Positions 30,794 through 36,763 of a stretch of DNA of 36,763 bases are shown here, one piece after another. Every line of letters starts with the position of its first letter. Position 1 is the first letter of the stretch. The DNA is from Luminiphilus sp. (GTDB taxonomy: Bacteria > Pseudomonadota > Gammaproteobacteria > Pseudomonadales > Halieaceae). Location of the stretch: assembly GCA_029253705.1 (NCBI GenBank), contig JAQWYY010000173.1:1-36763 (forward strand). The letters are read 5' to 3'. The notes beneath the pieces were generated by a model. That model was not told the DNA's origin, searched no databases, and saw nothing but the letters and a program-made list of their open reading frames with translations. The position numbers were made by a program, and so were the translations under genes.

Positions 30794-31435
30794 ATGAGCA
30801 CAATTCGACGCAATATCTTGGTAGCAATGTTCGCTTTGTTTGCTTTACCCGGTATGGCCTGGGCAGAAACCCAATGGCAGGAAGGTGAGCATTACACCGT
30901 TGTGAGTCCCTCTGTGCGAGTGGGACCCACCGACCAAGTCATTGTTACCGAGTTCTTTTGGTACGGTTGTGGCCACTGCTACACCTTCGAACCAATGCTA
31001 CAGGCATGGAAAAAATCGTTGCCTGAAGGGTCGCGCTTACAGCCTTCGCCAGCGGCGTGGAATGACGGCATGAAACTGCATGCCAAGGCTTACTTTACTG
31101 CAGAAACTTTGGACGTTTTGGATCCAATGCACGACGCTATTTTCAAAGCCATGCACGTTGAGAGAAATCGATTGGGTTCAGAAAGCGCAATTCGTGAGCT
31201 TTTTGTTTCTAACGGTGTTGCCGCCGCCGACTTCGATCGCGCTTTTGATTCTTTTGGTGTTAACAGCCAGGTCAGTCAAGCTGAAGCTCGAGCGCGATCC
31301 GCAAAAATTTCCGGGACTCCGTCGGTGCTGGTCAATGGCAAGTATCTGATTGAGGCGCGCAAAGCCGGGAGTCAGGCCAACATGTTGAAAATTGCTGAAT
31401 TCCTAGTACAACAAGAACTTGCCAAAAAGTCCTAG
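30794..31435 (+). CDS. dsbA: Thiol:disulfide interchange protein DsbA
   Basis: Signal peptide, FFWYGCGHCYTFEP (CGHC active site), SAKISGTPSVLVNGKYLI (cis-Pro loop). Confidence 0.94.
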   Translation: MSTIRRNILVAMFALFALPGMAWAETQWQEGEHYTVVSPSVRVGPTDQVIVTEFFWYGCGHCYTFEPMLQAWKKSLPEGSRLQPSPAAWNDGMKLHAKAYFTAETLDVLDPMHDAIFKAMHVERNRLGSESAIRELFVSNGVAAADFDRAFDSFGVNSQVSQAEARARSAKISGTPSVLVNGKYLIEARKAGSQANMLKIAEFLVQQELAKKS

Positions 31436-31446
31436 TGCTTTCTTAT

Positions 31447-31932
31447 TCAGCCCCCAATATGGTTTAGGGGCAACCCCGCATGCGTGACCACTTTCCTAAG
31501 CTCAAAGCTTGAATGGACGCCGGACACTCCCGGTATGCGGGTCAGGTTCCCTAACAGGAATCTTTCATAGTGCACCATGTCAGCGACAACGGCTTTAATC
31601 AGATAGTCAGCGCTTTGACCTGTCACCACGCAGCACTCTATGACCTCCGGATACTGCGCGACCTCTTCCTCAAATGCCGCGAACCGTTCAGGCGTGTGTT
31701 CGTCCATTGTGATTCCAATGTGCGCGGTGAGGGCTAAGCCTAGCTTTGATTGGTCCAGTAAAGTAATGCGTTCAACGATAACCCCGGCCGCCTCCAAGCG
31801 CTTTACGCGTCTGGCGCAGGGTGTTGCCGTCAGTCCGATTCGGTCAGCAAGCTCGAGGTTACTCAAGCCGGCATTACGCTGTAATAAATCAAGGATTTTT
31901 AGGTCTATTCGATCAATTTCTATTTCAGTCAT
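31447..31932 (-). CDS. Lrp/AsnC family transcriptional regulator
   Basis: IDRIDLKILDLLQRNAGLSNLELADRIGLTATPCARRVKRLEAAGVI (HTH) and a C-terminal RAM-type domain. Confidence 0.95.
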   Translation of the reverse strand: MTEIEIDRIDLKILDLLQRNAGLSNLELADRIGLTATPCARRVKRLEAAGVIVERITLLDQSKLGLALTAHIGITMDEHTPERFAAFEEEVAQYPEVIECCVVTGQSADYLIKAVVADMVHYERFLLGNLTRIPGVSGVHSSFELRKVVTHAGLPLNHIGG

Positions 31933-32069
31933 TTTTAGCTTTTTTCCCTAAAAAAATGGGAATACATTACTATATATCGCTTAATATAACTAAATAGTTG
32001 GGCTTTTTGGACAAAAAAACTCTAAAACTCGCGTTACACTAGGGGAATAGTAACCACAGAACTTTTGCC

Positions 32070-33755
32070 ATGAAATCGACGACGTCCTCGAGTTTTGATG
32101 CCCGTAAATATCGATCCTTTCCACCAATTTCAAAAGTAGATCGGCGCTGGCCAGATCGTGTGATCGATCGTGCGCCCCAGTGGTGTTCCGTTGATCTGCG
32201 AGACGGTAATCAGGCGTTGGTGGAACCTATGAACGCCCAGCAAAAGCTCCGTCTGTGGGAGCAGCTTTTGGACATTGGTTTTAAAACGATTGAGGTGGGG
32301 TTCCCCTCGGCCTCAAGCCATGATTTTGATTTTTTGCGGAAGCTGATTACTGAGGAGCGCATTCCCGATGATGTGACTGTTCAAGTATTAGTTCAGGCTC
32401 GGGCTGAACTGATAGCCAAAACCTTCGAAGCTTTACTTGGGGTTAAACGTGCAGTTGTGCATTTTTATAATTCTACTTCCACCGTTCAACGCCGAGACGT
32501 TTTCAGGCTTGATAGGGCTGGTATTACTGAGATTGCGGTCGAAGGCGCTAAGCTTGTTAAGGCAGAAGCAGACCGCCACCCAGAGACAGAGTGGACCTTT
32601 GAGTACAGCCCAGAGAGTTTTACCGGTACGGAACTCGATTTTGCCGTTGAAATTTGTGATGCCGTTAATCAGGTGTTGAGCCCAACACCGGAACAACCAG
32701 TGATTATTAATTTGCCTGCAACCGTTGAAATGAGTACTCCTAATATTTACGCCGACCAAATTGAATGGTTTTGTGATCATGTGGCCAACCGCGACGCGAT
32801 ACTCATTTCACTTCATACCCACAACGATCGAGGCTGTGCGGTGGCCGCAGGAGAACTGGGCGTGATGGCAGGAGCCGACCGTGTCGAGGGCACGCTCATG
32901 GGTAACGGTGAGCGCACCGGTAATATGGATATTGTCACCATGGCGATGAATTTATATAGCCAGGGTATTGATCCCGAGCTTAAGTTTGACAATATGGATG
33001 CCATTATAACCACGGTTCGGGACTGTACCCAGTTACCCGTTCACCCTCGCCACCCCTACGCGGGCGAGTTAGTGTTCACCGCGTTTTCAGGAAGCCATCA
33101 AGACGCCATTAATAAGTGTCTTGCCCTTCGAGGTGATGAAGACGCATGGGACGTGGCTTATTTACCCATAGACCCTCACGATATTGGCCGAACTTATCAA
33201 GAGGTGATCCGCATCAACAGTCAGTCTGGTAAAGGTGGAGTTGCTTACGTTTTATACCGAGATCACGGGTACGACTTACCAAGGTGGCTGCAAATAGACT
33301 TCAGCAGCGCCGTGCAACACCTTGCGGAGCAGAGCGAGGCGGAGGTCGCCTCAGATCAGATTCATCAGCTGTTTTGCGAGACCTATTTAAGCGTTCCCAG
33401 TGTCTGGAGTCTGGGTCGGTATGAGGTCACCAAAGACGATAAGGAACATCAGTTAACGGCTGTCCTAGGCACTGGTGACTCAGAGATACGAATCCAGGGC
33501 AGGGGCACTGGGGTATTAGATGCCTTTATCGACGCGATGGAACAGGTGACAGGTAAAAAGATGGTGCTGGTTGAGTACAGCGAGCATACTCTAGGCCAGA
33601 GTTCCGATGCCGAGGCGGTATGCTACGTGCAGCTCAATATTGATGGTGCGAGACCCTGCGGTGTTGGGCGCAGTAACGACATTGTGCAGGCCACCCTAAA
33701 TGCCATCCTTTCCGCGCTGAAGGGTCATTGTCAGCTTGCCGAACAAGTCGCTTAG
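32070..33755 (+). CDS. leuA: 2-isopropylmalate synthase (long form, about 560 aa)
   Basis: CSVDLRDGNQALVEPMNAQQKLRLWEQLLDIGFKTIEVGFPSASSHDFDF, SLHTHNDRGCAVAAGELGVMAGADRVEGTLMGNGERTGN, HPRHPYAGELVFTAFSGSHQDAI, and a C-terminal LeuA regulatory domain. Confidence 0.97.
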   Translation: MKSTTSSSFDARKYRSFPPISKVDRRWPDRVIDRAPQWCSVDLRDGNQALVEPMNAQQKLRLWEQLLDIGFKTIEVGFPSASSHDFDFLRKLITEERIPDDVTVQVLVQARAELIAKTFEALLGVKRAVVHFYNSTSTVQRRDVFRLDRAGITEIAVEGAKLVKAEADRHPETEWTFEYSPESFTGTELDFAVEICDAVNQVLSPTPEQPVIINLPATVEMSTPNIYADQIEWFCDHVANRDAILISLHTHNDRGCAVAAGELGVMAGADRVEGTLMGNGERTGNMDIVTMAMNLYSQGIDPELKFDNMDAIITTVRDCTQLPVHPRHPYAGELVFTAFSGSHQDAINKCLALRGDEDAWDVAYLPIDPHDIGRTYQEVIRINSQSGKGGVAYVLYRDHGYDLPRWLQIDFSSAVQHLAEQSEAEVASDQIHQLFCETYLSVPSVWSLGRYEVTKDDKEHQLTAVLGTGDSEIRIQGRGTGVLDAFIDAMEQVTGKKMVLVEYSEHTLGQSSDAEAVCYVQLNIDGARPCGVGRSNDIVQATLNAILSALKGHCQLAEQVA

Positions 33756-33842
33756 TTATATCCACGCCCGATAGCTGTTAAACGTGACTCCCTATGTCAC
33801 ACTACAAGCAATGAGGTTACGCAGCTCAGTGAGTGCGGGTGC

Positions 33843-34982
33843 ATGATCAATCGGGACCAAGAGACTTCCCTTTACGACGCGACGGGCTTTAAGTCATCGG
33901 CGCGTTTTTGGCGTGGTTTGCTGCGAACGGATACTGGCGCTTCACAAAGCTTTGAACCTGAAGACGTGCAACATGAGCGGCGCCTGATTCTGTATCGCTT
34001 GTTGCTGCCGATCATGTTGTGCGCCACGATTATGGTGTTCATTGAAGGCCTTTTAGTTTCGCCCAGCCCCATCATTTTCGAAGTCTTTGCCGGACTGGCG
34101 TCTTTATTACTCGCCATAACGGCTTTCCGCATTTTTCGCCACAATAAAATGGTAATGCCGCCAGTCTTGGCTTTGCTCATTACCCTGATCACGGTGATTT
34201 GGTCTGTGAAGCTTGGCTCTATTTATCAGGAGCTTTGGATCTTTTTACTCATGATTGCGATTACAGCCTTATTGCCGCTTACCGCCGGGCTTGTGGCGGG
34301 CCTTTTAACACTGGTGGCACTGGTTTGGGCTCATGGTTGGCAGGGTTTCGGTGGTGGCTTTGCATTGGATGCCGCTATTTTTTCAACATGGCTGTTAAGT
34401 CTGGCGATGATGCAACTCCAGACTCGTCAGACCGATCAGTTAGCAGATCTTGCATTAACCGACCCTTTAACCGGCGCCTATAATCGCCGGTACTTGTTGC
34501 CTCAGACCCGACGGCATTTGGCAGACTATCATCGATACGCTCGACTTTCGTCACTGCTATTACTCGACATTGATTACTTCAAGCGCATCAATGATGAAAT
34601 GGGGCATGTTGAGGGCGATCGGGTGCTGAAAGCCTTGGTGGGATTGATCGACGGCAGAATTCGGGGCGCAGATATGCTTTTTCGCCTGGGTGGAGAGGAG
34701 TTTGTGGTGCTTTTAAGCGAGGTGGGCGCTCAGACCGCGCGAAAAATCGCCGATGATTTGCGCAGTAAAATTGCTGCACAGGAGGTCATTCCTGATCGAC
34801 GCGTTACCGTTAGTATCGGTATCTGCGATGTGACTGCGGTGGATTCTGCTGAGGACTGGCTGCTACGTGTTGACCGAGCCATGTATGAGGCCAAACGCAA
34901 GGGCAGAGACCAAGTATACATCGAAGAACCTTCACCACGAGATCCTACAAATGTTAAAGGCACGATACCTATGTGGCGCTAA
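33843..34982 (+). CDS. Membrane-bound GGDEF diguanylate cyclase
   Basis: Several N-terminal TM helices; LTDPLTGAYNRRYLLPQ, LLLDIDYFKRINDEMGHVEGDRVL, RGADMLFRLGGEEFVVLL (GGEEF active site). Confidence 0.95.
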   Translation: MINRDQETSLYDATGFKSSARFWRGLLRTDTGASQSFEPEDVQHERRLILYRLLLPIMLCATIMVFIEGLLVSPSPIIFEVFAGLASLLLAITAFRIFRHNKMVMPPVLALLITLITVIWSVKLGSIYQELWIFLLMIAITALLPLTAGLVAGLLTLVALVWAHGWQGFGGGFALDAAIFSTWLLSLAMMQLQTRQTDQLADLALTDPLTGAYNRRYLLPQTRRHLADYHRYARLSSLLLLDIDYFKRINDEMGHVEGDRVLKALVGLIDGRIRGADMLFRLGGEEFVVLLSEVGAQTARKIADDLRSKIAAQEVIPDRRVTVSIGICDVTAVDSAEDWLLRVDRAMYEAKRKGRDQVYIEEPSPRDPTNVKGTIPMWR

Positions 34983-35841
34983 ATGTGTCTTGGTTTCGGT
35001 CATGCTTTTGACCATGACCGCATGCTCCGGCGCCCGATTTTTTTACAATAAACTAGACACCCTGATCGACTGGTACGTCGATGACTATGTCACCCTCAGT
35101 CGTGAGCAGTCTGCCGACTTTCAAAACCGAGTAGATCAGCTTCTTGAATGGCACCGGCGCGAAGAGTTGCCCGCTTACACCCAACTGCTGACTGATTTTG
35201 AGCGCAGCCTGGATCCCAGCTTAGATGAACAGTCAGTTGCCACGTTGTTCGACGAGTTGTCCGTGGCGGCAGATCGTCTTGAGGTTCGTATTCTTGATTT
35301 AATGATCGAGTTTGGTGCTACGTTAAGTCTCGCGCAGCGGGAAGAATTTATGCTGGCTTTGGAAGAGGAACAGGAAGAGCAGCGAGATAGGCTGCTGTCG
35401 CGATCGGATGAAGCCTACCAAAGTAACGTGCAGGATCAATTTGCCGACAACTTAAGTCGGTTTCTAGGGCGGCTCACAGGCCAGCAAAAAGAAACGCTAG
35501 CATTTTATAGTGGCGACTATCAGCGGTTTGATGGTGTCTGGATTGAGGACCGGGCACGTTGGACCGAAGAGCTTGCTGCTGTGATAGCGAGCAATACCGC
35601 TAATTGGCCTTCTGAGGTGCGGGACATTCTTGCTGGGCGGGAGGCTGCACGCTCACCGGAATACGTTGCGGTGTATGCGCACAACCAAGCGTTATCTCAG
35701 AACATAGTTACCGAGGTAATTAACCAGCGCACGCCGAAGCAGGACCGGCGCTTGCGGCGAAAAATTAATAACTATCGCGAAGATTTCATTGCGTTGGCTG
35801 CAGAAGCTGAACCCTTCAGTCCAGCAGTGACAAGTCCCTAA
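34951..35841 (+). CDS. DUF6279-like lipoprotein
   Basis: [27 protein letters not shown] (lipobox LTMTAC) followed by [49 protein letters not shown]. Overlaps the GGDEF gene 3' end by 32 bp. Track ORF starts at 34867. Confidence 0.8.
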   Translation: MLKARYLCGAKCVLVSVMLLTMTACSGARFFYNKLDTLIDWYVDDYVTLSREQSADFQNRVDQLLEWHRREELPAYTQLLTDFERSLDPSLDEQSVATLFDELSVAADRLEVRILDLMIEFGATLSLAQREEFMLALEEEQEEQRDRLLSRSDEAYQSNVQDQFADNLSRFLGRLTGQQKETLAFYSGDYQRFDGVWIEDRARWTEELAAVIASNTANWPSEVRDILAGREAARSPEYVAVYAHNQALSQNIVTEVINQRTPKQDRRLRRKINNYREDFIALAAEAEPFSPAVTSP

Positions 35842-36763
35842 CCGCCCCCTTGTCGGCGCTGGTAACCATGCGAGCATAGACTTTCAGCGCAGCACTGACC
35901 TTTCTAGGGCGGGCCATTTGAGGTTGCCAGGGCTGCTCTGATTTATCCATGTCGTTTCTGCGGTTGGTTAGGCACTCGTCATCGAGCAAGACATCGATAC
36001 GTCGGTTGGGAATGTCGATTGTGATGGTGTCCCCCGACATTACCAGGCCAATTGCGCCACCTGCCGCTGCCTCGGGAGATACATGCCCAATGGACAGTCC
36101 CGAGGTGCCCCCCGAGAATCGACCGTCGGTAACTAGCGCACAAGCTTTACCTAACCCTTTCGATTTCAGATAACTGGTGGGATACAACATTTCTTGCATA
36201 CCCGGACCCCCTCGGGGTCCCTCGTAGCGAATAATTACGACGGCACCCGCAGCAACGCGATCTTCGAGAATGTCAGCAACAGCGGCTTCCTGACTTTCGC
36301 AGATATGGGCAGGGCCACTGAAACATAAGACATCATCATCGACCCCTGCGGTTTTAACCACGCAACCGTCCTCAGCGATATTACCGAACAAAACTGCCAG
36401 GCCGCCCTCTTGAGAATAGGCGTGAGCTACATCTCGTACGCAGCCCCCTGCACGATCGAGATCAAGGCTGGGCCAGCGTGTCGCTTGGCTGAAGGCCTGC
36501 TGGGTGGGCACCCCGGCGGGGCCCGCTGAAAAGAGTTTGTGAACGTCCGCGTCGTTGGTTTGCGCAATATCCCAAGTTGTCAGCGCTTCTCCCAGAGTAT
36601 CGGTGTGCACGGTGTGGGTGCTGGTATCGATGAGCCCCCCGCGAGCGAGCTCGCCAAGTATTGCCATGACGCCGCCGGCACGGTGGACATCCTCCATATG
36701 GTAAAGCGGTGTACTGGGCGCAACTTTGCATAATTGTGGTACGCGTCGGCTTAAAGTATCGAT
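35816..36763 (-). CDS. ilvD: Dihydroxy-acid dehydratase, C-terminal part (5' truncated by window edge)
   Basis: Frame is open through the window end ([44 protein letters not shown]...). [60 protein letters not shown] and C-terminal [17 protein letters not shown]. Confidence 0.97.
   Translation of the reverse strand: MDTLSRRVPQLCKVAPSTPLYHMEDVHRAGGVMAILGELARGGLIDTSTHTVHTDTLGEALTTWDIAQTNDADVHKLFSAGPAGVPTQQAFSQATRWPSLDLDRAGGCVRDVAHAYSQEGGLAVLFGNIAEDGCVVKTAGVDDDVLCFSGPAHICESQEAAVADILEDRVAAGAVVIIRYEGPRGGPGMQEMLYPTSYLKSKGLGKACALVTDGRFSGGTSGLSIGHVSPEAAAGGAIGLVMSGDTITIDIPNRRIDVLLDDECLTNRRNDMDKSEQPWQPQMARPRKVSAALKVYARMVTSADKGAVRDLSLLD

Noticed and set aside
31956-31997. Possible leucine attenuator leader peptide upstream of leuA (ATG at 31956, MGIHYYISLNITK)
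   Set aside because: Only one Leu codon, no Leu run, and no clear terminator/antiterminator pair.
33784-33800. GTGAC-tccctat-GTCAC repeat upstream of the GGDEF gene as a CRP/Vfr-like site or leuA terminator
   Set aside because: Spacing does not fit TGTGA-N6-TCACA, there is no T-tract, and the stem is only 5 bp; too weak to call.
1-36763. Mobile elements, CRISPR, prophage, toxin-antitoxin, defence islands, tRNA/rRNA
   Set aside because: Nearly all sequence is accounted for by conserved housekeeping genes; no transposase, repeat-spacer pattern, tRNA-like sequence or defence gene was recognised by eye.

Overview
The window is a densely packed chromosomal housekeeping region, probably from a marine-type gammaproteobacterium (inferred from gene content and order). 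From left to right it contains: the 3' end of gyrB; a GST-like gene; glyS-glyQ on the minus strand; an LpxL/HtrB-type acyltransferase and djlA; a minus-strand def-fmt-rsmB-trkA-trkH operon; a LysM protein, dprA, tsaC, hemF and aroE; a gamma-carbonic-anhydrase-like gene and a YheV-like zinc ribbon; a caa3-type cytochrome c oxidase and assembly cluster (coxB, coxA, ctaG, coxC, DUF2909, SURF1, SCO-like, ctaB, SCO); polA; engB; cytochromes c5 and c4; dsbA; an Lrp/AsnC regulator divergent from leuA; a GGDEF protein; a DUF6279-like lipoprotein; and the 3' part of ilvD. I found no tRNA or rRNA genes, CRISPR arrays, mobile elements, phage genes or obvious pseudogenes, and no clear new multi-gene system. 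The points most worth a second look are: the heme A synthase gene ctaA is missing from an otherwise standard oxidase assembly cluster; a second CxxxC thioredoxin-fold-like protein sits in that cluster; polA lies 4 nt downstream of sco; the coxB leader is long and hairpin-rich; a 21-codon basic ORF overlaps the trkA start; and convergent genes are packed tail to tail with little or no room for terminators.
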